Assembly (NCBI GenBank): GCA_029934705.1
Contig: JAOZLS010000006.1
Span: 1 to 37,267, forward strand
Source: Bacteroidales bacterium
GTDB lineage: Bacteria > Bacteroidota > Bacteroidia > Bacteroidales > JAADGE01
DNA length: 37,267 bases
Direction: 5' to 3'
Shown: one piece after another, positions 8,279 to 16,065 of the stretch
How positions within the stretch are numbered: position 1 is the stretch's first letter
Layout: each line of letters begins with the position of its first letter
Made by a program: the position numbers and the translations under genes
Notes under the pieces: model-generated
What the model saw: only the letters and a program-made list of their open reading frames with translations
Database searches by the model: none
Told to the model about the DNA's origin: nothing

Positions 8279-11200
8279 TTAGTTTAATTCTAAATATTTA
8301 ACCACTATACCATTCAATGCACCCTCACTTATAGGTTTTGAAATAAAATCATTACATCCTGCTATAGATGCACGTTCTTTTTCTTCTTTTGTTGAGTATG
8401 CTGTTTGCGCAATTATTGATAAATTTGGCCTGAATTCTTTTATTAATTTTGTTGCTTCAAAGCCATTCATAATTGGCATTTTCAAATCCATTAAAACAAG
8501 GTTTATTTCTGAATTTTCTTTGCATATTTCAACTGCTTCTTTTCCATTTCTTGCATGTATTGTTGTTAGTTCATATCCAAAATTCTCGAGTAATGTATCA
8601 ATATATAAATGATTTATTTCTTCGTCTTCTACAATTAAAATTGTATTAACATTAGTAAAGGAGTCATTGTTTATCATTGGCAATTTATTTTCTGAAATTA
8701 AAGAGAGCTCTATTTGTTTACCTTCAGCACTTATGGGTTTATACGGGATTGTAATAAAAAAAGTTGCACCTTCTCCTTTTTTAGATTCAAGACTAATAAA
8801 CCCTCCAAGTAATTTGGCATTTTCTTTAGCTATTGATAATCCTAAACCTAAGCCTCCTACATTTTTAGATAATTCTTTTTCTTCTTGTGAAAAGCGGTCA
8901 AATATTATTTTTTGACTTTCTATTTTAATACCAATACCTGTATCTTTCACGTAAATTTCCAGAAACACAGCATTTTCACTTTTTATAATATTATATCCAA
9001 ATTCTACAAAGCCTTCATTTGTAAATTTTAGTGCATTTTCAAGTAAATTACTTAAAATTTTATTTAATTTAACCTCATCTACCAATATTATACTCTCTTT
9101 GTCTTTAAGTCCTTTTTTTAAGTATAATGGGATTTTATTTTCTTTTGCTTTAATATCAAAAATTGAGAATTGTTCTAATAACAAATCATTTAAGCAAATT
9201 TTATTTTCAGAAACTTTAACTTGCTTTGTTCCTAATTGAGAAATTTCTAATATATCGTCAATTATTCTCATTAACTGATTTCCACTATTCTTGATGATAG
9301 TAATGTATTGGTTACGTTTTGTTTCTGTTAAGTCTGGCATGCCTAGAAACTCTGAAAAACCAAGAATCCCATTCATTGGAGTTCTAATTTCATGAGACAT
9401 ATTATTAATGAACTCCGTTTTTAAGCGATCGCTCTCTTCGGCTTTTTCTTTAGCTATTACTAATTTTTTTTCAGTAATAATTCTTTCAGTAATATTTACA
9501 TTTAAAGCAATAATATTTAAAAACTTTTTATTTGCATCAAAAACAGGTTGTGCTGAGCGTAGTACATTAATACTGCTTCCATCTTTGTGAATCATTACTG
9601 CTTCTGTTAAAAAAGGCTGCCCTTCTTTTATTTCTGCAAAATTTTTCTTAAAGACATCAATTGTTTCTGCATTAACAAAATTAGTTATATGTTTTCCTAT
9701 AATTTCCTCTACACTATAGCCTAACATGCGGGCAGAGCTTTGACTACAGTTAACAATAATGCCTTCTGAATTAAGTATTTCGCCTCCATAAGGTAGCATA
9801 TCAAATAATTGCAGATATCGTTCTCCTATTTCAACTGCGTCTTCTTTTGCTTTTATTAATTCATTGTTGCTTTCTTTTAAAGCATCTGATGTTGAAATTA
9901 ATTCTTCATTTGCAGCTCTAACTTCTTCTTCCGAAGATTTTAATTCTTCAATAAGGGAAAGATACTCTTCTGTTTGTTTTTTTATTTTTCTTTCATTTTT
10001 TTTTCGTTCTGTAATATCGAGTAAACTAAATAGTAATAGCTTTTTATCCTTGTGTTCAATAGTCATTAAATGAACTTCGCCATCCCAAATTTCACCGTTT
10101 GGTCTTTTGTGTTTCCATTCAAATAAAACTGAGTCTTTTTCTTTTGCTTCATTTATTTTTTCTAAGGCTAATTTTAAGGAATCTTCTCCATTGTATTGTG
10201 TTGGATAAGAAACATCAAGTGGTGTTTTTCCCAATACTTCTTCTTTATTTTTATAACCATATATATCTACTGCTGCTTTATTACAATCGGTATATTTATT
10301 GGTATGCAAATCCATAACAATTAAAGGAATACTTGAGTTATTAAATAATACTTTATTATAAGCATTACTTTCCTTTAATGCTTGGGTAGCAAGTTTTTGT
10401 TCAGTAATATTACGAGCAATATATAGAACTGTATTTTTAGTTTTAGGAATTGCTCTGCCTTCAAACCAAACGGTTTTACCTTCAATATTTAAGGGATATT
10501 CAATTATATTTATTTTATCTTCACATAACGATTTGCGTATAAATTCAAGAAAAACATCTGCTTCAGCCTTAGCAAAAACGTCGTGTAAGGTTTTACCAAT
10601 GGTAAGAGAAGAAGGTTTAAACATTAACTCGGGAGATGTTGGAGCTATATAAATATAAGTTCCTTCATCATCGATCTCAAAAACAACATCAACCATTGCG
10701 TTAAAAAGTGTGCGTAAGTGTGTTTCATTTTCTTCAATTTGTTTTTTTGCTTCTTCGAGTTCAGCATTTGTATTTTGAATACGAATTACACTTTCATTTA
10801 GTTCTTCGTTAAGGGTTAAATATTCTTCATTTTGTACTGCAAGTTCTTCATTTAATTCTTGCATTTTTTTTTCGGCTTGCTTGCGAATGGTTACGTCTCG
10901 ATAATTAATAACAATTCCTTTAACATAAGGTGAGCCTAGCATGTTTTTGCCTGTTCCTTCGAGGTAACGTAGTGTTCCATCTTTATGGTAAGATCTGAAA
11001 GATATTTGCTTAATCTCCAAAGGGCTTTTAAGGCTTGAGGCTAATTGTTGCATTAGTATCGCTCTATCATCGGCATATATAAATTCAAAAATATTTTTAC
11101 CTAACATTTCGCCTACTTCAAAGCCCATAATTTTTTCGTAGGATGCACTTCTATATATTGATTTTCCTTTTTCATCTATTACAGAAATTGCATCAGTACT

Positions 11201-11815
11201 ATTTTCTATTAAAGCTTTAAAATACTCTTCACTTTCTACTATTTTCTTATTTGTATTTCTTAATTCGTCATTTACTGCTTTATATTCTTCGTTAAGGGAT
11301 GCATATTCTTCTATTTGTTTTTTTAGGTCTCGTTCTGCTTGCTTACGTTTACTAATATCGTTAAAAGTTACTTGTATTACTTTTTCATTATTAAAAACAG
11401 TTTGTTTTGCAAAAACAATAACGTCAATATGTTTACCATCAACTCTTATAAATTTTTGTTCTTTATGAAAGGGTATATTTTTTTCATAAGCATTTTTTAT
11501 ACCTATCACGGTAACTTCTAAGCAATTAGGATGAATAAAGTTAGAAACTGGAGTTTTGTAGGCTTCTTGGATATTTTCAATTTTCATTATTTCAAGAACT
11601 CTACTATTCATATATTTAATGTTTCCATTTACATCATGAATAACAACTCCCATTATTGCATTTTCGACTAATGCTTTATATTTTTCTTCGCTATCGCATA
11701 TTGCTTTTTCAGATTTTTCTTTTTCAGCTAAATTAATTTCTATTTGATTGTTTTTATAGCTTTCTAATTCTTTTATTTTGTTTTCTAATTCTTGGTATGT
11801 CGGTTTTGCCATCAT
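8279..11815 (-). CDS. Cytosolic multi-PAS hybrid sensor histidine kinase
   Basis: The 1178-residue protein begins with two consecutive ATG codons and has no TM helix or signal peptide. Five PAS domains lie at about 45-160, 195-315, 365-475, 485-605 and 668-780, separated by repeated coiled-coil linkers (EEYLTLNEEL, EEYLSLIEEL). HisKA contains FINNMSHEIRTPMNG with His808. HATPase_c has NLLENALKF, KDTGIGI and GGLGLGL (about 920-1025). The C-terminal receiver (about 1058-1175) has the acidic pair Glu1063/Asp1064, phospho-acceptor Asp1110 in LVLMDLKMP, Thr1138 and Lys1160, so it looks active. It should sense cytosolic cues and pass phosphate through its own receiver. No DNA-binding output or HPt domain is encoded nearby. 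Confidence 0.92.
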   Translation of the reverse strand: MMAKPTYQELENKIKELESYKNNQIEINLAEKEKSEKAICDSEEKYKALVENAIMGVVIHDVNGNIKYMNSRVLEIMKIENIQEAYKTPVSNFIHPNCLEVTVIGIKNAYEKNIPFHKEQKFIRVDGKHIDVIVFAKQTVFNNEKVIQVTFNDISKRKQAERDLKKQIEEYASLNEEYKAVNDELRNTNKKIVESEEYFKALIENSTDAISVIDEKGKSIYRSASYEKIMGFEVGEMLGKNIFEFIYADDRAILMQQLASSLKSPLEIKQISFRSYHKDGTLRYLEGTGKNMLGSPYVKGIVINYRDVTIRKQAEKKMQELNEELAVQNEEYLTLNEELNESVIRIQNTNAELEEAKKQIEENETHLRTLFNAMVDVVFEIDDEGTYIYIAPTSPELMFKPSSLTIGKTLHDVFAKAEADVFLEFIRKSLCEDKINIIEYPLNIEGKTVWFEGRAIPKTKNTVLYIARNITEQKLATQALKESNAYNKVLFNNSSIPLIVMDLHTNKYTDCNKAAVDIYGYKNKEEVLGKTPLDVSYPTQYNGEDSLKLALEKINEAKEKDSVLFEWKHKRPNGEIWDGEVHLMTIEHKDKKLLLFSLLDITERKKNERKIKKQTEEYLSLIEELKSSEEEVRAANEELISTSDALKESNNELIKAKEDAVEIGERYLQLFDMLPYGGEILNSEGIIVNCSQSSARMLGYSVEEIIGKHITNFVNAETIDVFKKNFAEIKEGQPFLTEAVMIHKDGSSINVLRSAQPVFDANKKFLNIIALNVNITERIITEKKLVIAKEKAEESDRLKTEFINNMSHEIRTPMNGILGFSEFLGMPDLTETKRNQYITIIKNSGNQLMRIIDDILEISQLGTKQVKVSENKICLNDLLLEQFSIFDIKAKENKIPLYLKKGLKDKESIILVDEVKLNKILSNLLENALKFTNEGFVEFGYNIIKSENAVFLEIYVKDTGIGIKIESQKIIFDRFSQEEKELSKNVGGLGLGLSIAKENAKLLGGFISLESKKGEGATFFITIPYKPISAEGKQIELSLISENKLPMINNDSFTNVNTILIVEDEEINHLYIDTLLENFGYELTTIHARNGKEAVEICKENSEINLVLMDLKMPIMNGFEATKLIKEFRPNLSIIAQTAYSTKEEKERASIAGCNDFISKPISEGALNGIVVKYLELN

Positions 11816-12151
11816 CTAATTATTATATTACATCATCAAGTTAAAATTATTTGTTATTGGTTATAATTTTTCAGTGTTATTTCAAGCACTAAGTGCTATT
11901 TAACGCGACCTACAAACCTGTGCAAAACTTTATCAATCAACAGCTTGCCGATAAATAAATATACAATTAATTTTATACTAATGCTTATTAAATATTTTAA
12001 ATAATAAATATACGCAATATTTTTAATTATTCAATAAGTTGACCAAGTTTGTCATCAAAATATTATATAAAATTCTATAAAGAAAGCCTATATTCCACAT
12101 TTTGTGTGAGAATATAGGCTTAAAAAATGTAAACATTTAATATTAGTTCAA
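11816..12151. other. Intergenic region with palindrome and terminator
   Basis: This 336-bp gap separates the hybrid kinase start from the end of the HmuY-like gene. It holds a perfect palindrome, agcact-a-agtgct, at 11885-11897, about 70 bp upstream of the kinase ATG, which could be an operator. It also holds the hairpin at 12084-12121. I found no TAnnTTTG element with a spaced TTG on the minus strand, and no ORF. Confidence 0.6.
12084..12121 (-). terminator. Hairpin terminator after the HmuY-like gene
   Basis: aagcctatattc and gaatataggctt form a perfect 12-bp stem. An inner cac/gtg pairing extends it past a one-base bulge. It begins about 30 bp after the stop of the lipoprotein gene on the minus strand and is followed there by TCTTTATAGAATTTTA, only a modest U-tract. 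Position and stem strength support termination of the receptor/lipoprotein transcript. Confidence 0.65.
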
Positions 12152-12769
12152 TTAAAATACGTTTGTACCATTGGCCTGATACGAATATTTGAAAGTGATA
12201 TAACCAGAATCACCTGTTTCATTATAATAATCTAACAACATAATTTTAACAAATTTACCAGCTTCAGTCTTAAATATATATACATGATTTGATGCACTAT
12301 ATGTTGGCGGATGTGTATTTTCGTCGTAATCAAAAGCATTTTCGAACACTGTACTAGCTGGAGTATCTACATAGATTGGTCCCATATCGCCCATGCCAAC
12401 ATAAATTGAAATAATACTATCTGAAACAAAACCAGTTTCGTTAGCAATAAGTAATTCGTCAAAATTAACGACTCCTGCATCGTAGGATTCGCCCATTCCT
12501 GCAGCTGATTGCCCTCCATTTAATCTTACATGGCGAGAGTGAAATGCTATATCCCAATTATTGGAAGTGGCAAAATTAGAGCTATCAATACCACTAACTT
12601 CTGCCATTGTCGTAAACGAATAATATACCCAAACATCTGGGCTAACATTATTTTGTGTTGTTAAACTTACTGTTGCCGTAACAGCAGGAATCTCTTCTTC
12701 TTTACAAGAGATAAAAATAACGCTAATGCTTAATAACATTAGGGTAAACAATTTTACTGTGTTTCTCAT
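12152..12769 (-). CDS. HmuY-family heme-binding-like lipoprotein
   Basis: The 205-residue protein begins with a lipoprotein signal peptide, and the lipobox SVIFISC places the lipidated Cys at 22. The body shows HmuY-type motifs: an early VWVYYSF strand, NWDIAFHSRHVRLNGG, and the C-terminal GKFVKIMLLDYYNETGDSGY followed by ITFKYSYQ. HmuY proteins capture heme at the cell surface and hand it to a TonB-dependent receptor. Many relatives bind other ligands, and I cannot confirm the heme-ligating histidines. It lies 24 bp after the receptor gene and is surely in its operon. In the Porphyromonas hmu locus the lipoprotein gene comes first, so the order here is reversed. Confidence 0.75.
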   Translation of the reverse strand: MRNTVKLFTLMLLSISVIFISCKEEEIPAVTATVSLTTQNNVSPDVWVYYSFTTMAEVSGIDSSNFATSNNWDIAFHSRHVRLNGGQSAAGMGESYDAGVVNFDELLIANETGFVSDSIISIYVGMGDMGPIYVDTPASTVFENAFDYDENTHPPTYSASNHVYIFKTEAGKFVKIMLLDYYNETGDSGYITFKYSYQANGTNVF

Positions 12770-12793
12770 AATTTTAATTGTATTTATTTGTAT

Positions 12794-15046
12794 TTATTTA
12801 TAAAATTTGTGTAAATCGATTTTAAAGCTGATAAATGCTTTTCGTCCTGGGCTTGTTGAAGTATTAAAGCTCACAATATCTGCTGTATAATTAAATATAT
12901 TATCAATGCCTAATGTAATATTCAAACCGTTTTTATATTGCTGATTAACTGCGAATTTAAAAATAGTATAACCATCGAAATGTACTGGGTAAACAGCTTC
13001 AATATTTTCGCCTCTGTATTCAATCATTTCGCTAACTTCATAATTTTTTTCGCCTATATAGTTTGAAGAAAAATTAACATTTATATCATAAGCATTCTTT
13101 CTAAAATTATAGCCTAACTTTAAAGTTCCTGAGTGTGGGCTTGCCGATGAAACAAGCTCGCCTTGTGGTCTTTTATCATATAAATAACTATATGCAGTAC
13201 CTAAAGAGAAATGTTTTAAGAATTTAACTTTTGTAATCAGCTCTATTCCCATAAGTTCGGACTCGCTAACATTAACGTATTGATATACTGTTTGATTATT
13301 ACTCCAAACTCCATCAATTTTATTTTTCAACCAATTTTTATAAGCTGTTATTGATGTGTTAATAAAAGAATAAGTATATTCTGCCGATGCCGATAAGTAA
13401 TTATTTGTTTCGGGTTTAAGATTTTCATCACCTTTTATTACAAACCATGCTATTGGCCACTCCATATATAATTCTTTTAGGGCAGGCGACCTAAATCCGT
13501 TTGCATAATTTCCTCGTAAAGTAACTTTCTTCAGTTTATACATTAATGATAGTTTAGGCGAAAAATGAGTTCCAAATGCTGAATGAATATCAAGCCTTCC
13601 ACCTAAAATTATATTTAGCTTATTTGTTAAATTTATATCGTTCTGAATAAATAAAATTGAAGTTTTTGTTTCTTTTTCAACTATTTCTCCGTTTACGAAC
13701 TTATCGCTTAGTAGTTTCTCTAATAAATATTCTGCTCCTGCTGTTATTTGCTGCTTTTTGCCAAAGTTAAAAACCGAAGTTAACCTAGGATTTATAATTG
13801 TATTTGAATAATTTACTTGTTTTTCGTTTAGCTTTTCAAAAAAATCAAATTTCTTGTAAATATCTGAATTACAAGACGCAATTAAACTAAAATTGTCTAA
13901 ATTATAAATTAGATTTCCTCCAAAAGAATAGTCTTCAAAATTCTGAAAAACATTGTCGGGAACAAAATCGTACTGGTTATGATTATAGTACGAACCTTTA
14001 ATATTTAATTCTAATTTATTATTTATTTTATAGCTAATTTTCTGATTAACGGAATAATCTTCGTAACCATCCACACCTGTAGGAAATGGGTTTAAAGAAT
14101 TATGTGCTACGGTATCAATATCAATATAATTTTTGGTAATACCATATTTATCGAACAGTTGATAAGCATCAAAACTTTTTCTTATAAAATCGGTTCTTAG
14201 CTTAAATTTATTAAGGTTAAGTCCTATAGATGCAAAATAGTTATAATTAATTTTATCTAAATTATTTTTAAATGTATAGCTATAATCGTCGGTACTCAGG
14301 TTTTGATAATTTATTTCGTTAGTCTCAAATATTTTTGAGCCAAGCGAAATTTCTATTTTATGCTTAGGCTGTTTTGTTATAATATTAATTACTCCGCCCA
14401 TTGCTTGCGAGCCATATAATGCCGAGGCAGCTCCTTTAACAATTTCTATTCGCTCAACATTTTCGGTATTTAATCTTGAGTAATCAACATTATAGCCACT
14501 TTCGCCAGCAAGTCTTTCTCCATCAATCAAAATGAGTATGTTTTTGGCTTCTAATCCTTGCATTTTAATATCAACACCAAAGCCACCTCTCTGAAATTCG
14601 AGTCCTGGGATGTCTTGTTCCAAAACATCTTTAACATTTGTTAGTCCCCTATTTGCTATATCTTTTGCAGTAATAACCTGTGTAATAACAGGAGCATCTT
14701 TTAACGATTTTTCAGTTCTGGTTGCAGTTATTACTATTTGATTTAGGTCGAAAATATCTTTTCTTAACTTATAAGTTATAGATTTTCCATTGTCAATAGT
14801 ATCAACAATTGCTTTATAACCGTACAATGACAGTGTTATAAATGATTTACCAGTGGACAAATTCGTTACAGTTCCATTGTTACTTGTTATTTTAAAATTT
14901 TCTTTCGAGGTTTTAATATCTTGAAAAAAAACTTCCACATTAGATAATGGTAACTCTGTTTCATTATCAATAACAGTAATTATTGAATTTTGTGATTTTA
15001 CTAAAATTGATGAGAAAATTGGAAAAATAATTAGAGAATATTTCAT
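12794..15046 (-). CDS. TonB-dependent outer membrane receptor, HmuR-like
   Basis: The 750-residue protein has a signal peptide (MKYSLIIFPIFSSILVKSQ). A carboxypeptidase-regulatory-like domain follows at about 20-95 (ITVIDNETELPLSNVEVFF). The plug runs about 105-225, with TATRTEKSLKDAPVITQVIT, ILIDGERL, and ERIEIVKGAASALYGSQAMG at its end. A 22-strand barrel should complete the protein. The motif FRSPALKELYMEW followed by GDENLKPE corresponds to the conserved receptor region near the ligand site in heme receptors. The last strand ends in a basic/aromatic segment (FISFKIDLHKFYK). It imports a ligand, probably heme or an iron complex, using TonB energy. Pairing with the HmuY-like lipoprotein supports this. 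No periplasmic or ABC transport genes are adjacent. Confidence 0.88.
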   Translation of the reverse strand: MKYSLIIFPIFSSILVKSQNSIITVIDNETELPLSNVEVFFQDIKTSKENFKITSNNGTVTNLSTGKSFITLSLYGYKAIVDTIDNGKSITYKLRKDIFDLNQIVITATRTEKSLKDAPVITQVITAKDIANRGLTNVKDVLEQDIPGLEFQRGGFGVDIKMQGLEAKNILILIDGERLAGESGYNVDYSRLNTENVERIEIVKGAASALYGSQAMGGVINIITKQPKHKIEISLGSKIFETNEINYQNLSTDDYSYTFKNNLDKINYNYFASIGLNLNKFKLRTDFIRKSFDAYQLFDKYGITKNYIDIDTVAHNSLNPFPTGVDGYEDYSVNQKISYKINNKLELNIKGSYYNHNQYDFVPDNVFQNFEDYSFGGNLIYNLDNFSLIASCNSDIYKKFDFFEKLNEKQVNYSNTIINPRLTSVFNFGKKQQITAGAEYLLEKLLSDKFVNGEIVEKETKTSILFIQNDINLTNKLNIILGGRLDIHSAFGTHFSPKLSLMYKLKKVTLRGNYANGFRSPALKELYMEWPIAWFVIKGDENLKPETNNYLSASAEYTYSFINTSITAYKNWLKNKIDGVWSNNQTVYQYVNVSESELMGIELITKVKFLKHFSLGTAYSYLYDKRPQGELVSSASPHSGTLKLGYNFRKNAYDINVNFSSNYIGEKNYEVSEMIEYRGENIEAVYPVHFDGYTIFKFAVNQQYKNGLNITLGIDNIFNYTADIVSFNTSTSPGRKAFISFKIDLHKFYK

Positions 15047-15354
15047 TCTATACTATTTTATATATCCATAATAGTTTTGTACAAAAACAGAAGTAAGTAT
15101 GAAAAGTAAACTTAACAACCTTGCTTTATATATTTTGTATTACTATGGATACAGTTAAAAAAAATGACAATTTATACTGAAGAAGTATAATGTTTTACAC
15201 GCTATTTTCGTTTTCTATTTTAGAATAAAAATGAACAATAACTATTTACAAGCTAATGTAAATTTAAAGTACCAATCAATATCCTAAATAATAATCTATA
15301 ATATAATCTACACTAGACTATTAAAATATCAAAAAATACTTTTATGTGTAATTA
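15047..15354. other. Intergenic region before TonB receptor
   Basis: This 308-bp stretch holds no ORF. It contains a 7-bp inverted repeat, ttatact-gaaga-agtataa, at 15172-15190, about 125 bp upstream of the receptor ATG. That could be an operator for an iron- or heme-responsive regulator, but I cannot match it to a known box. No TAnnTTTG element on the minus strand was found, so the promoter remains unlocated. Confidence 0.5.
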
Positions 15355-15714
15355 TTAAACTAGAGGAGGACCTCTTAGGAGATTTGTTGAGAATGTGTAA
15401 TTAGACAAAGTAATATCTACAACAGAGAAGTTGAAAATATCTAAATAATTTATAGAAAAATAAAAATTAGATTCAACTATAAAACCGTCAAAGTCTAAAT
15501 AGCTTTGTTTATCTTTATGTTTTTTGGTTAGCTTATAGCACTTTTTATCAGTTTTTTGAACTTTTGTATATTGTATGTGTGAATTATAATCGTGATTATC
15601 GCTAAGTACTCTTATGTGCATGGAAACTAAATCGCCTATAATTACCCATAAAAAAGCAAAAATCATTATGCTTATATAAGTATTATATTTAGTTGTATTT
15701 TTAGAGTTCCACAT
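15355..15714 (-). CDS. Small single-TM protein ending in RGPPLV
   Basis: The track starts at TTG 15732. The first ATG is at 15714 and gives 119 residues beginning MWNSKNTTKY. One hydrophobic helix (about 14-31, ISIMIFAFLWVIIGDLV) is followed by a lysine-rich region and an aromatic tail ending TNLLRGPPLV. Short proteins with one N-terminal helix and a terminal Pro-Pro motif occur next to TonB receptors in Bacteroidota, for example the HYC_CC_PP group. This one lacks the HYC and CC parts, so the link is only positional. It sits upstream of the receptor in the same direction. It could be an accessory to uptake or sensing. Coding status is likely but not certain. Confidence 0.5.
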   Translation of the reverse strand: MWNSKNTTKYNTYISIMIFAFLWVIIGDLVSMHIRVLSDNHDYNSHIQYTKVQKTDKKCYKLTKKHKDKQSYLDFDGFIVESNFYFSINYLDIFNFSVVDITLSNYTFSTNLLRGPPLV

Positions 15715-15855
15715 AAAAATATTAATCTGCAATAACAGTAAAAAAAAAGTTCTTAACTATTTTACAAATGTTAGTTTTTTATTTGATTAAAAAAAACAAT
15801 CTAGCATTTAATATATGTTTTATACCATAAACTTTTTTGTGTATTAGTAATATCA

Positions 15856-15903
15856 AGTAAAAACTTACTAATTTGTCAATATTATTTTACGGGTGAAAAT
15901 TCT
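15856..15903 (-). pseudogene. Remnant of T9SS type A sorting-domain 3' end
   Basis: On the minus strand this reads (R)IFTRKIILTN followed by TAG, against GIFTRKIILTNL-TAA at the end of the intact neighbour. The two DNA stretches (15856-15903 and 16057-16104) match at all but roughly half a dozen positions and continue past the stop codon. Upstream of the remnant the reading frame does not continue as a sorting domain. It is either the tail of a second, lost cargo gene or a duplicated 3' end. Confidence 0.7.
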
Positions 15904-15906
15904 CAG

Positions 15907-15983
15907 TTCGGACTAGGCTGTGAAAATAAATAAAAGAAAGCGTTCGGTTTAGGCTTTTGCCTAAGTCGTTTTATTTATACAGG
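15907..15983. repeat. Direct and inverted repeats forming a long imperfect hairpin
   Basis: gttcggactaggc (15907-15919) and gttcggtttaggc (15942-15954) are direct repeats differing at two bases. ttaggc-tttt-gcctaa (15949-15964) is a perfect small hairpin. Around it, ataaataaaa (near 15926) pairs with ttttatttat (near 15969), and ggctgt can pair with parts of acaggc. The whole could fold as a long bulged stem-loop. It could be a transcript-end structure, a small mobile-element remnant or a structured RNA. Confidence 0.55.
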
Positions 15984-16065
15984 CTTCCCGAAAAACGGTA
16001 CAAGTTATGCCTATAAATTAAGCAAAAAACATTCCTCCTACAATTTCCTATTAGTGAGTAATAAC

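Larger units (their letters stand above)
15715..16065. other. Structured intergenic region with T9SS tail remnant
   Basis: There is no intact gene in this 351-bp gap. From left to right on the plus strand it contains a copy of the 3' end of a T9SS sorting domain (15856-15903), then a locally GC-richer stretch with short direct and inverted repeats (15907-16012). The first 140 bp are plain AT-rich DNA upstream of the small membrane-protein gene. I saw no convincing promoter motif for that gene. Confidence 0.6.

Noticed and set aside
15949-15964. Integron attC-like site (ttaggc/gcctaa)
   Set aside because: The arms are in the opposite order to attC core sites, no integrase or cassette array is nearby, and spacing does not fit.
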